NCBI RefSeq assembly: GCF_000024065.1
Contig: NC_013174.1
Coordinates: forward strand, 744,001-808,000
DNA from: Jonesia denitrificans DSM 20603
Lineage (GTDB): Bacteria > Actinomycetota > Actinomycetes > Actinomycetales > Cellulomonadaceae
DNA length: 64,000 nt
Direction: 5' to 3'
How positions within the stretch are numbered: the stretch's first letter is position 1; every line of letters starts with the position of its first letter. Shown here in pieces: positions 1 through 9,300 of this stretch. Position numbers and translations under genes: made by a program. The notes beneath the pieces were generated by a model that saw only the letters and a program-made list of their open reading frames with translations, did not search any database and was not told the origin of the DNA.

Positions 1-59
1 CGGTTCAGCGGAAGAATCGCGCCAGGACCGACCGTCCACAAATGAGTAGGACCCGATTA
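1..59. other. left edge, no gene seen
   Basis: Short stretch downstream of purU. I see no coding signal, hairpin or RNA in it. Confidence 0.4.
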
Positions 60-920
60 TTAGCGGAAGACCACTGTTTTGTGGCCGTTCATGAGCACCC
101 GATGTTGGGCGTGCCATGCAACGGCTCGCGACAGGACTCGCCGTTCGACGTCTTGACCAAGAGCGATGAATTCCTCCACGCTCATCTCGTGGTCAACCCG
201 GTCAATGTCCTGCTCGATGATGGGGCCTTCATCAAGGTCAGCAGTGACGTAGTGCGAGGTGGCGCCAATGAGTTTGACTCCCCGGTCATGGGCACGGTGG
301 TAAGGGCGTGCTCCTTTGAAGGAGGGGAGGAAGGAGTGGTGAATGTTTATGACTCGACCTTCAAGAGCTCGACACAGAGTGTCTGACAGCACCTGCATGT
401 ACCGGGCGAGGACGACAAGTTCAGCACCAGTGGACTGGACAAGGGCAAGTAGTTCGGCTTCTGCTTGCGGTTTGGTGTCCGCGGTGACGGGGATGTGGTG
501 GAACGGAACCCCGTAGAAAGTGGCGAGGTCCGCGAGGTCATTGTGGTTACCGACAACGGCAACAACCTCTATGGGAAGGCGTGCAGCTCGTTGTTGGAAG
601 AGGAGGTCGTTGAGCGCGTGGGCGGCTTTGGACACCATGATGATGGTGGGGATCCGCCGCCCGACAGTGTCGAGGTTCCACGTCCACTCAAACTGTTCGG
701 CTAACGGTGTCAGTGTGGCCAATAGAGTGTCACGGGCAATGGTTGTTTCGCCTTGGACCCGCATGAAGAACAACCCCGTGTCAGGGTCTCCGAACTGTTT
801 GGATTCGGTGATGTTTCCCCCGTGGTCAGCAATGGCGCCAGCAACGGCGCGCACAATGCCAGGACGGTCAGGGCAGGACAGGGTCAGGACCCAGTGATCG
901 GATGCAGGCGTAGTGGTCAC
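60..920 (-). CDS. purU: formyltetrahydrofolate deformylase PurU
   Basis: Hydrolyses 10-formyl-tetrahydrofolate to formate and tetrahydrofolate in the cytoplasm, balancing one-carbon pools and supplying formate. An N-terminal ACT domain (about residues 10-85, SCPDRPGIVRAVAG) is followed by a formyltransferase-fold domain. The catalytic signature is visible as VINIHHSFLPSF and, further on, SHYVTADLDEGPII. I start at the GTG at 920, giving 286 residues, the usual PurU length. The open frame runs further upstream but that part has no family match and would overlap the divergent neighbour. A -10-like TACCCT lies 7 bases before the GTG, so the mRNA may be leaderless. Function fits the nearby glyA-folD pair. 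Confidence 0.92.
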   Translation of the reverse strand: MTTTPASDHWVLTLSCPDRPGIVRAVAGAIADHGGNITESKQFGDPDTGLFFMRVQGETTIARDTLLATLTPLAEQFEWTWNLDTVGRRIPTIIMVSKAAHALNDLLFQQRAARLPIEVVAVVGNHNDLADLATFYGVPFHHIPVTADTKPQAEAELLALVQSTGAELVVLARYMQVLSDTLCRALEGRVINIHHSFLPSFKGARPYHRAHDRGVKLIGATSHYVTADLDEGPIIEQDIDRVDHEMSVEEFIALGQDVERRVLSRAVAWHAQHRVLMNGHKTVVFR

Positions 921-989
921 ACGAACAAGGGTAGCGTCCTCAGCGTGGACAGTGCCGCATCTGACACCAAAGTCTGCGACGATAGGGGC

Positions 990-1472
990 ATGAGTGAGAA
1001 CGACATCACAATCGCCTTGGTCTCCACTGAGCATGCAGGGGAACTGCTCACCCTGCGTCGGGCTGCTTTTGTGACTGAAGCCCAAACATACGGTGACCCT
1101 AATATTCCACCGTTGACTCAAACTTTGGAAGAGTTGGTGGATGACCTGGAACGGGACGATGTGGTCACCCTGGGCGCGTGGGCTGGGCACCGGCTTGTGG
1201 GGTCAGTGCGGGTCGAACTCGAGGACGGTAAAGCGACACTAGGCCGGCTTGCTGTTGCTCCTGACATGCAGGGGCAAGGTATTGGAACCCAGATGATGTT
1301 CGCGGTTCTTCCTCACTTACCTGAGGAAACCACAGAGATTTGGGTGTTCACCGGGAAAGATTCAAAGCACAATTTGGCCATGTACCAAGCACAAGGTTAT
1401 GAACATCAGCACGATCAGGTGGCTGGTGACTTGACCTACGCTTACCTGCGCAAAATTTTGGGCGAACAGTAA
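990..1472 (+). CDS. GNAT family N-acetyltransferase
   Basis: A 160-residue acetyl-CoA dependent acyltransferase of unknown substrate. The GNAT core is seen as LGRLAVAPDMQGQGIGTQMM, the acetyl-CoA pyrophosphate loop, near residues 80-100, followed by the strand/helix region with NLAMYQAQGYE. I use the ATG at 990; the frame stays open further upstream but that part overlaps purU antisense and has no domain match. It is divergent from purU with 69 bp between. It converges on the ABC ATPase gene with a 6 bp gap; a small inverted repeat (1465-1480) spans both stop codons and could be a weak terminator. Confidence 0.8.
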   Translation: MSENDITIALVSTEHAGELLTLRRAAFVTEAQTYGDPNIPPLTQTLEELVDDLERDDVVTLGAWAGHRLVGSVRVELEDGKATLGRLAVAPDMQGQGIGTQMMFAVLPHLPEETTEIWVFTGKDSKHNLAMYQAQGYEHQHDQVAGDLTYAYLRKILGEQ

Positions 1473-1478
1473 CGACTG

Positions 1479-2294
1479 TTACTCGCGTGGTTCCGCGCGA
1501 TGAGGGTTCGCGGTGGGCAGGTCAAGGCGATCCGTGGCACCGGTAATGAGCGACACAATCTGTTCATAGGACACATCACGGGTGTGAAAGGTGCCAATAT
1601 TTCGCCCCAAACGCAACACCATGATCCGGTCTGCTACTGCTTGCACCTCCGCGAGGTTGTGCGACACGATGACCACGCCTAGCCCACGTTCCCTCAACGA
1701 TTCAATGAGGGTGAGCACCTCTGCGGACTGGGTGACAGACAACGCGGAGGTCGGCTCGTCCAAGAGAATCATTTGGGGGTTACCAAGCAGAGTGCGGGCG
1801 ATCGCCACCGATTGTTTTTGCCCCCCAGACAAATGAGCAACAGGTGTACGAATACTGGGCATCCGTGCTTTCAAACGACGAAGTAGGGTTGTTGCTTGCT
1901 GCTCCATCTCGTGTTCGTTGAGCAAACCACCACGAGTGACTTCCCGCCCCAGGAACAAGTTGTTGACAATCGTGAGGTTGTCAGTGAGGGCAAGATCTTG
2001 AAAAACTGTGGCGATACCCGCATGTTGTGCCGCACTGGGTGAGGGCAAAGTGATCGTTGTGCCCTGGTGGCTGATTGTGCCTCCGTCAGGTTGGTACACG
2101 CCAGCAAGGATTTTCACCAACGTGGATTTGCCTGACCCGTTATCACCCACGAGTGCAACCACTTCACCCGCGTGGATATCGAGGTCGACATGGGACAGTG
2201 CTTGCACCGCGTTGAAGTGCTTTGAGATGTCGCGCAACGAAAAGATCGGGTTCCCCCGGTCACGTGAGGCGGGACCGGATACAGCGTTGTTCAC
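1479..2294 (-). CDS. sugar-type ABC transporter ATP-binding protein, no partner genes
   Basis: 271-residue single-domain ATPase of the ribose/xylose/fructose (CUT2) group. Visible motifs are Walker A GDNGSGKST, signature LSGGQKQSVAIAR, Walker B MILLDEPTSAL and the switch histidine in VIVSHNL. CUT2 ATPases usually have two ABC domains; single-domain forms exist (FrcA type). The GTG start overlaps the stop of the upstream ROK gene by four bases with GGAGGA just before it, so the two are translationally coupled. No permease or binding-protein gene lies beside it: the next gene downstream is the convergent acetyltransferase. The membrane partner must be elsewhere, or the gene is a remnant. Substrate unknown. 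Confidence 0.85.
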   Translation of the reverse strand: MNNAVSGPASRDRGNPIFSLRDISKHFNAVQALSHVDLDIHAGEVVALVGDNGSGKSTLVKILAGVYQPDGGTISHQGTTITLPSPSAAQHAGIATVFQDLALTDNLTIVNNLFLGREVTRGGLLNEHEMEQQATTLLRRLKARMPSIRTPVAHLSGGQKQSVAIARTLLGNPQMILLDEPTSALSVTQSAEVLTLIESLRERGLGVVIVSHNLAEVQAVADRIMVLRLGRNIGTFHTRDVSYEQIVSLITGATDRLDLPTANPHRAEPRE

Positions 2295-3499
2295 TGGTCC
2301 TCCGTGGAGTGGGTTGTCGGTGAGGCAGGATAGCGATGGAACGCTTCACTGCGGTCTAACGCGTAGGTAATGGTGCCGATCATTTCGGCGTCTGCTCCCA
2401 AACTACCTGGCACAATCGTGATGCATTCAGCGGTACTGGGAAGCGAAAAACGTTCAATCGTTTCCCGCAGCGGATCAAGCAAAATGGAGCCGGTGTGGGC
2501 GAGGTCGCCGCCCACCACCACGCGCTCTGGGTTAAACACATTGCACAGGTTCGCAGCAGCTAACCCAATTGCACGACCTGCGTCTGCGATGGCGCGAATA
2601 CACCCGAGGTCACCGTCACGCGCGTACCGCATCATATCTTTGAGCGTCATCACACCGTGAGACACGCGCAGCGCTTCAAGTAGAACGTTTCCACCCGCAA
2701 CAGTTTCTAGGCAACCACGGTTACCGCATCGACAGATTTGGCCGTCGGGGTCAGTCGTTGTGTGACCGAACTCGCCAGCTGAACCGTTCGCCCCCCAAAA
2801 GAGCTCGCCGTTGATGATGAGCGCAGCGCCAATACGTTGGCCCACCTGGATATACAACGTGTGCTGGGCTCCTGCAGCAGCGCCCTGACGCAGTTCTCCT
2901 AAAGCGCCCATGTTCGAGGAGTTCGCCACATACACGGGTTTGCCGATGCGCTCACTCATGACGTGGGCGACAGCAACGTTGTCCCACCCACGCATGATTC
3001 CCGGCGAGGTGATGAGACCTGAAGAATGCTCAACAGGTGCGGGTAAAGCGACCGCAACCCCCTGCAGTTCCGCAGATTCTGCATCGAAGGTTTCCATCAT
3101 GTCCGCGATGAGTAAGGCGGCACGATCGAGCCCGGCATCAGCGCGGTGGTCTGCACCCAAAGGTAGTTGATGATCCGACAACAGCGACCCGGACGAGTCA
3201 GCTAGCGCGACCCGCATGTGGCGTAAACCAAACTGGACTGCACCCACTAAACCAGGTGTTCGAGCCAATGTGACGTGCTGTGCTCGCCGACCACTGCGGG
3301 TGCTGGGGGAGGTTTGCACAACCCCCAGAGTGGTGAGCTCCTTGACAATGTTCGACACGGTGGCAGCCGACAACCCGGTCGCACCGGCGAGCTCCACTTG
3401 GGTGAGCCCGCCGAATTGCTTGATCGCGTCGATGATCCGCGTCCGATTGGATTCGCGAAGCGACGACTGCGACCCTGGCGTCGGCGGCTTTGCATTCAC
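2291..3499 (-). CDS. ROK family transcriptional regulator
   Basis: 402-residue repressor-type ROK protein. The N-terminal winged helix-turn-helix (about residues 20-75, TQVELAGATGLSAATVSNIV) is followed by the ROK sugar-kinase-like domain with the zinc motif CRCGNRGCLE. Known relatives (NagC, XylR) bind DNA and respond to sugars. The gene precedes and overlaps the ABC ATPase gene, so it probably governs uptake of a sugar. The start is the GTG at 3499. A TAGAGT -10 element ends 7 bases before that GTG, so the transcript is likely leaderless. The effector cannot be told from sequence. Confidence 0.88.
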   Translation of the reverse strand: MNAKPPTPGSQSSLRESNRTRIIDAIKQFGGLTQVELAGATGLSAATVSNIVKELTTLGVVQTSPSTRSGRRAQHVTLARTPGLVGAVQFGLRHMRVALADSSGSLLSDHQLPLGADHRADAGLDRAALLIADMMETFDAESAELQGVAVALPAPVEHSSGLITSPGIMRGWDNVAVAHVMSERIGKPVYVANSSNMGALGELRQGAAAGAQHTLYIQVGQRIGAALIINGELFWGANGSAGEFGHTTTDPDGQICRCGNRGCLETVAGGNVLLEALRVSHGVMTLKDMMRYARDGDLGCIRAIADAGRAIGLAAANLCNVFNPERVVVGGDLAHTGSILLDPLRETIERFSLPSTAECITIVPGSLGADAEMIGTITYALDRSEAFHRYPASPTTHSTEDQ

Positions 3500-3506
3500 A
3501 AAGTGA

Positions 3507-3586
3507 ACTCTAGCGAACAGGTGCTCTCACCCGGTAGTGACCCGCCCTGAAAGGGGGTGCCTTGTGTGTGAGATCTCCGCTAGAGT
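3507..3586. promoter_or_regulatory. divergent promoters of the ROK gene and glyA
   Basis: An inverted repeat with arms CTCTAGCG (3508-3515) and CGCTAGAG (3578-3585) places a TAGAGT -10-like hexamer on each strand: 3512-3507 facing the ROK gene and 3581-3586 facing the riboswitch. The forward one would start RNA near 3592, at the first stem of the riboswitch. No clear -35 boxes are seen. Whether the repeat is also an operator is open. Confidence 0.45.
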
Positions 3587-3591
3587 AGGTG

Positions 3592-3702
3592 AGGTGTCAC
3601 AACTGGCGTATCCCTGACTGTGGGTCAGGTGTGGTGGGGAACCACCGGGGAGTGACACAGCAGCTTCGACCAAGGGTCGTCCGCCTGGGCCCGGTCACGA
3701 CA
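3592..3702 (+). promoter_or_regulatory. ZTP (pfl) riboswitch upstream of glyA
   Basis: Matches the ZTP/pfl aptamer in order. P1 is GTGTCAC (3594-3600) paired with GTGACAC (3652-3658). It is followed by ACTGGCG, a variable hairpin CCTGAC/GTCAGG (3613-3629), and a GTGGT/ACCAC stem leading into CCGGGGAGTGAC. The 3' element CCGCCTGGGC (3681-3690) sits in a stem GTCGT/ACGAC (3676-3701). The family senses ZTP/ZMP, which accumulates when 10-formyl-tetrahydrofolate runs short, and is known upstream of folate genes including glyA and folD. A CGCGGA/TCCGCG hairpin (3769-3783) right before the glyA ribosome binding site could be part of the expression platform. Confidence 0.88.
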
Positions 3703-3799
3703 CGGCATTGTCAGGACCGGAGCTGCCCGTTGCTCTCCTTTCGGTGCCGTGCACAGAAACCGAAGCATCGCGGAACTTCCGCGAGGAGATTGGAGAAGC

Positions 3800-5089
3800 A
3801 TGTCCGCCACCGGTGAGTCCATCATGGATCAAGGCCTAGCTCAGGTCGACCCCGAAATCGCAGCCGTTCTCGACGGTGAACTGACACGTCAGCGCGGTAC
3901 GTTGGAGATGATTGCGTCGGAGAACTTTGTTCCTCGAGCTGTCTTGCAAGCACAAGGGTCAGTGCTGACAAATAAGTACGCTGAAGGATACCCTGGTCGC
4001 CGTTACTACGGTGGCTGCGAACAAGTTGATGTGGCAGAAAACCTCGCCATTGAGCGGGTGAAGGCCTTGTTTGGCGCGGAACACGCTAACGTTCAACCCC
4101 ATGCTGGAGCTCAGGCAAACGCTGCGGTGTTGCATGCGCTGATTAATGCGGGCGACAAAATCATGGGTCTGAACCTTGCCCACGGTGGTCACCTCACCCA
4201 CGGAATGAAGATTAACTTTTCCGGGAAGCTGTATGAGGTTGCTGCTTACGGGGTGGAGGAAAGCACCTCTCTCATCGACATGGATAAGGTGCGAGACAAG
4301 GCCCTTGCAGAGCGACCAGATGTCATTATTGCTGGGTGGTCGGCTTACCCACGGCACCTCGACTTTGCTGCTTTCCGCTCGATAGCTGATGAAGTTGGTG
4401 CGAAATTGTGGACTGACATGGCGCACTTTGCCGGGTTAGTTGCGGCGGACTTGCACCCTAGCCCTGTTCCGCACTCCGATGTTGTGTCCTCCACTGTGCA
4501 CAAAACCATTGGTGGTCCGCGTTCTGGGTTTATTTTGTCCCGAGAGCAGTGGGCGAAGAAGATTGATTCTGCTGTCTTCCCCGGCCAGCAGGGTGGCCCG
4601 CTCATGCACGTCATTGCTGCGAAGGCTGTTGCCTTCAAAATTGCTGGTAGCGCTGACTTTGTGGAGCGCCAAGAACGTGTGCTCCGTGGGGCGAAAATCA
4701 TCGCTGAGCGGTTGACCGGTGCTGATGTTGCTGACGCTGGTGTGTCTGTTCTCACCGGCGGGACTGACGTTCACCTTGTTCTGGTTGACTTGCGTCACTC
4801 GGACCTCGATGGCCAGCAGGCTGAAGATCTCCTCCACTCTGTGGGAATCACCGTGAACCGGAACGCGGTGCCTTTTGATCCGCGCCCACCTCGCGTGACA
4901 TCAGGTTTACGTATTGGTACACCTGCTCTTGCTGCGCGCGGGTTTGGTGATGCTGAGTTTAGTGAGGTTGCGGACATTATTGCTCTCGCTTTGGCAGGTG
5001 GAGGCAAGGCGGACGTTGATGCGCTTCGTGCGCGTGTTGACCGACTTGCTGACAACTTCCCGTTGTACCCCGGTCTTGAACAGTACTGA
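3800..5089 (+). CDS. glyA: serine hydroxymethyltransferase
   Basis: PLP enzyme interconverting serine plus tetrahydrofolate with glycine plus 5,10-methylene-tetrahydrofolate. 429 residues, normal for the family. The PLP lysine is K235 in [11 protein letters not shown]; other family blocks are [15 protein letters not shown] and [11 protein letters not shown] near the N-terminus. The ATG at 3800 is preceded by GGAGAAG. An upstream in-frame ATG at 3749 falls within the riboswitch platform and adds no family sequence. First gene of a pair with folD, 12 bp downstream, both behind the ZTP riboswitch. Confidence 0.97.
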   Translation: MSATGESIMDQGLAQVDPEIAAVLDGELTRQRGTLEMIASENFVPRAVLQAQGSVLTNKYAEGYPGRRYYGGCEQVDVAENLAIERVKALFGAEHANVQPHAGAQANAAVLHALINAGDKIMGLNLAHGGHLTHGMKINFSGKLYEVAAYGVEESTSLIDMDKVRDKALAERPDVIIAGWSAYPRHLDFAAFRSIADEVGAKLWTDMAHFAGLVAADLHPSPVPHSDVVSSTVHKTIGGPRSGFILSREQWAKKIDSAVFPGQQGGPLMHVIAAKAVAFKIAGSADFVERQERVLRGAKIIAERLTGADVADAGVSVLTGGTDVHLVLVDLRHSDLDGQQAEDLLHSVGITVNRNAVPFDPRPPRVTSGLRIGTPALAARGFGDAEFSEVADIIALALAGGGKADVDALRARVDRLADNFPLYPGLEQY

Positions 5090-5101
5090 GAGGCGGAGCA
5101 G

Positions 5102-5995
5102 ATGACTGCCCAGATACTTGATGGGAAAGCGGCTGCTGCTCGGATGAAGACGCAGCTTGCGGAGCGGGTGGCCGTGCTTCGAACGAAGGGTGTCACGCCT
5201 GGGTTGGGCACTCTTCTTGTGGGAGATGACCCTGGTTCTACGTGGTACGTCGCTGGTAAGCATCGTGATTGTGCGGAAGTGGGGATCGCGTCCATTCGCG
5301 AGGATCTTCCCGCTGACGCGACACAGGATGACATCGTTGCGGCGATCACACGGCTGAATGAGGACCCAGCGTGCACCGGGTACATTGTTCAGTTGCCGTT
5401 GCCGCATGGGGTGGACACGAACGCTGTGTTGGAGCTGATCGATCCTGCGAAGGATGCTGATGGCCTGCACCCTATGAATCTGGGACGCCTGGTTCTGCGG
5501 GTGAATGAACCGGTGACCTCACCGCTGCCTTGCACACCTGCGGGCATTATTGCGTTGATTGAAAGCAATGGTGTGTCGCTTGAGGGGAAACATGTGGTGG
5601 TGGTTGGGCGCGGAACAACGGTGGGGCGCTCTATTGGTTTGTTGTTGACGCGTCGGGCGGTCAATGCAACTGTCACGTTGACTCACACCGGGACGAGGAA
5701 CCTTGCTGAGTTGCTGGCTCAGGCGGATGTCATTGTCGCGGCAGCCGGTGTGCCAGATATTGTCACGAAGGAACATGTGAAACCTGGGGCGATCCTCATC
5801 GATGTGGGGGTGTCACGCCGGGTGGATGAGGCTACAGGGAAGTCGATCGTGGTGGGTGATATTGCTGCCGATGCGCGTGATGTGGCTGCGTGGGTATCCC
5901 CGAACCCCGGTGGGGTGGGTCCGATGACTCGCGCGTTCTTGCTGGAAAATGTGGTGTCAACAGCGGAAAGACACGTGGCTTCCCAAGGCGTGTAG
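5102..5995 (+). CDS. folD: methylenetetrahydrofolate dehydrogenase / methenyltetrahydrofolate cyclohydrolase FolD
   Basis: Bifunctional NADP-dependent enzyme converting 5,10-methylene-THF to 10-formyl-THF. 297 residues. The catalytic Tyr/Lys region reads [10 protein letters not shown] (near residues 45-55), then [23 protein letters not shown], the dinucleotide loop [12 protein letters not shown] and the C-terminal signature NPGGVGPMT. It starts 12 bp after glyA with GAGGCGGAG as ribosome binding site, so glyA-folD is an operon. Product flow is serine to methylene-THF (GlyA) to formyl-THF (FolD), which PurU can then hydrolyse. Confidence 0.97.
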   Translation: MTAQILDGKAAAARMKTQLAERVAVLRTKGVTPGLGTLLVGDDPGSTWYVAGKHRDCAEVGIASIREDLPADATQDDIVAAITRLNEDPACTGYIVQLPLPHGVDTNAVLELIDPAKDADGLHPMNLGRLVLRVNEPVTSPLPCTPAGIIALIESNGVSLEGKHVVVVGRGTTVGRSIGLLLTRRAVNATVTLTHTGTRNLAELLAQADVIVAAAGVPDIVTKEHVKPGAILIDVGVSRRVDEATGKSIVVGDIAADARDVAAWVSPNPGGVGPMTRAFLLENVVSTAERHVASQGV

Positions 5996-6034
5996 GCAGG
6001 TATGTTCTGTGGTTGCCTCAGGCGACCACGTGAA

Positions 6035-6070
6035 TTGTGGGGTGGGGTGCACAAGCACCCCACCCCACAA
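6035..6070. terminator. long perfect hairpin after folD
   Basis: 16 bp perfect stem (6035-6050 with 6055-6070) and a 4-base ACAA loop. There is no U-tract. A second hairpin CTCCCCGTC/GACGGGGAG follows at 6085-6112. Together they probably end the glyA-folD transcript. Confidence 0.65.
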
Positions 6071-6112
6071 CTGTATGGTGACTTCTCCCCGTCACCCGAG
6101 GGAGACGGGGAG

Positions 6113-6318
6113 GGGGAGAGCCCGTACATTGTGTGGTGAAGCGCTTGACGTTGGGGTGCATGGATGCACAAAACCCCGAGCGCAGTGAAAATTATCACGA
6201 ACTTCGCAAGAGGTTCATTTTCCGGTGAACGCAACGACGCGTGACCACCGTAAGTTCCACATCGACACCCCACACCCACCGGGGAACTGACAGCACACCG
6301 TGCAGGCAAAGGAACGCC
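6113..6318 (+). promoter_or_regulatory. promoter/leader region of the secreted nuclease gene
   Basis: About 200 bp without a supported gene. It contains an imperfect hairpin at 6141-6183 (arms GCGCT..GGGGT and ACCCC..AGCGC) and TTGACG at 6145-6150. I could not pair a convincing -10 with it. Confidence 0.3.
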
Positions 6319-9300
6319 ATGACATACACACCGCGCACGCGCCACACAGCAGCTCTCCTGCTGACCGGAGCGCTCATCGCGACTCCACTCAGTACGCTGT
6401 CCGCAACAGCAAACACCACCCCTACAATCACCCCCATCGCGCAGATCCAAGGAACAGGCGACGCGACACCACTCGCTGGACAACAAGTGACCACCCGTGG
6501 GGTCGTCACCGCGAGCTACCCCACCGGTGGGTTCCGCGGATTTATCATCCAAACACCAGGGACCGGCGACAACACAGACAACGCCTCACAAGCACTTTTC
6601 ATCTACGCCGCCTCCACAAACCTCCCCGCCGTCGGTGACTACGTCGAAGTGACCGGAACCGCCGGCGAATACAACGGACTCACCCAACTATCACAACCCT
6701 CAGTGACACCACTGGACGAGTCAGTTGACGCACCACTGCCCTACACCGGGCAGTGGCCGCGCACCGATGAAGAACGCGAACGTCTCGAATCCATGCTCTA
6801 CCAGCCGTCCGCGCCCTTCACCGTCACCAACACCTACTCCACCAACCAATACGGAGAACTCGGTCTCGCTTTCGGTGACACCCCCCTGCAACAGCCCACC
6901 GATGTGGCTCGCCCAGGGACAGATGACGCTGCAGGGGTCGAATCCGACAATGCTGCCCGCACAGTTGTCCTCGACGACGGCGCCACCACGAACTTCTTCT
7001 CCACAAAAACAGCCACACCCCCCTACATCTCCGTGACTGACCCAGTGCGAGTTGGGGCACCAGTCACCTTCGACGAACCCGTCGTCGTGGACTACCGCAA
7101 CGGCACCTGGAAACTTAACCCCACCAGTGCCATCACCCCTGGTGATGAACCCGTTACAGTCAAAAACACCCGCACCAACGCACCCACCAAAGAAACACTC
7201 GGTGACGCAGACATCACCCTGGCATCGTTCAACGTCCTTAACTACTTCACCACCACTGGTGAAGACTGGATCAACGCCGGACACACCTGCTCGTCCTACA
7301 CAGACAAAGACGGTCAAGCAATCACTACCCGCTCCTGCAGCGACAACGGCCCACGCGGAGCCTGGGACACCGAAAGCTTCACCCGGCAACAAAACAAAAT
7401 AGTCGCCGCGATTAACGCACTGGACGCCAGCGTCGTCGGACTGCTAGAAATCGAAAACTCCGCAGCCCTTGGCGAAGACACCGACGAAGCGACCACCACC
7501 CTCGTTGCTGCCCTCAACGCAGCCGCAGGCGAAAAACGATGGGCAGCAGTCGCATCGTCACAGCAACTTCCCCCAGCCAGCGAACAAGACGCCATCACCA
7601 ACGCGATCATCTACCAAGTTGACCACGTTGAACTACTGGGACAACCACAGGCACTAGGGGACAAATCAGGGGCCGGACAAGCCTTCTCCAACGCCCGTGA
7701 ACCCATCGGGCAAGCCTTCATCCCGGCCACAGACGGTGAACCCTTCTTCTACGTTGTGAACCACTTCAAATCAAAAGGATCAGCAGGTCCATTACCCGGT
7801 GACGACGACCAAGGTGATGGGCAAGGGTCCTCTAACGCATCACGAGTCGCCCAAGCAACCGCTCTCACCCAATGGGTACCCACCGCGCTCGACACCATCG
7901 CGAAGGAAACGGGTACCACCATCACCGATGTAGCGCTCGCTGGTGACTTCAACGCCTACACACGTGAAGACCCCATGACGGTCCTGTCCGATGCCGGGTA
8001 CACCAATGCGGCAGCAACCCACGCTCCCGACAAAGCCAGCTACTCCTATCAAGGGCTGTCCGGGTCGCTGGACCACATCCTTTACAACGACTCCTTCGCA
8101 GACCGGATCACGGGCGCAGACATCTGGAACATCAACGCCCCAGAGTCCATTGCTCTGGAATACTCCCGGTACAACTACCACGGCACCGTCTTCTACGAGA
8201 ACAACGCCTACCGTTCCTCGGACCACGACCCCGTCATCGTTGGGGTCACCGCAGGGTCAGGAACCACAACACCAGCAACAATTGACCTCAACATCTTGGA
8301 CATCAACGATTTCCACGGACGTATCGACGCCAACACGGTCGCCTTCGCAGGAACCATTGAAGAAGCCCGCAGTGAGCACCCTGACACCACAGTGTTCCTC
8401 TCCGCAGGAGACAACATTGGGGCCTCCCTGTTTGCCTCCTCAGTCGCAGACGACAAACCCACCCTCGATGTGCTCAACACCCTCGACCTTGCCGCATCAG
8501 CTGTCGGGAACCACGAATTTGACGTCTCCTTCGACCACCTCACCACCCAAATCAAGGAATGGTCACAGTTCCCCTACCTTGGGGCCAACGTCTACACCAA
8601 GGGCACAACCACCCCAGCACTGGATGAGTACACAGTCATCGACGTTGACGGAGTTGCCGTTGGGGTGATTGGCGCGGTCACCGAGGAAACTCCTTCCCTC
8701 GTGACCCCCGGTGGTATCGCAGACATCGAGTTCGGTGACCCAGTCGATGCAGTGAACCGAGTGGCCGAACAGCTCACTGACGGTGATGACACCAACGGTG
8801 AAGCTGACGTCATCGTCGCGCTCTACCACGAAGGAGCAAGTGCCGGAACACCTGACGGATCAACACTCGAGGAAGAAATCGACGCTGGGGGAGTGTTCGC
8901 TGACATTGCGACCCTCACCTCCGCAGAAGTTGATGCTATTTTCACAGGTCACACTCACAAACAGTACGCCTGGCTCGCAGACAACAACGGCACCGAACGC
9001 CCCATCATCCAAACAGGGTCCTACGGTGACCACATTGGCCAGGCAGTGTTGACGCTCGATACCACAACAAAAGAGGTTGTTGCGGCACGTGCCACCAATA
9101 TCGCACGCACCACAACCCCCGCATCGGAACTCATCGCCACCTACCCACGTGTGGCACAGGTGTCACAGATCGTTGACGATGCCCTCGCTCATGCACAAGA
9201 AGTCGGTGCGCGTCAGGTCGGGTCCATCACTGCTGACATCACCACGGCCTACCGCGACGGGGAATACGTGGACGGAATCTACACAGGTGGCTCTCGTGAC

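Noticed and set aside
5719-6552. 277-codon open frame on the minus strand
   Set aside because: It runs antisense across folD, the terminator hairpins and the nuclease signal peptide and has no domain match.
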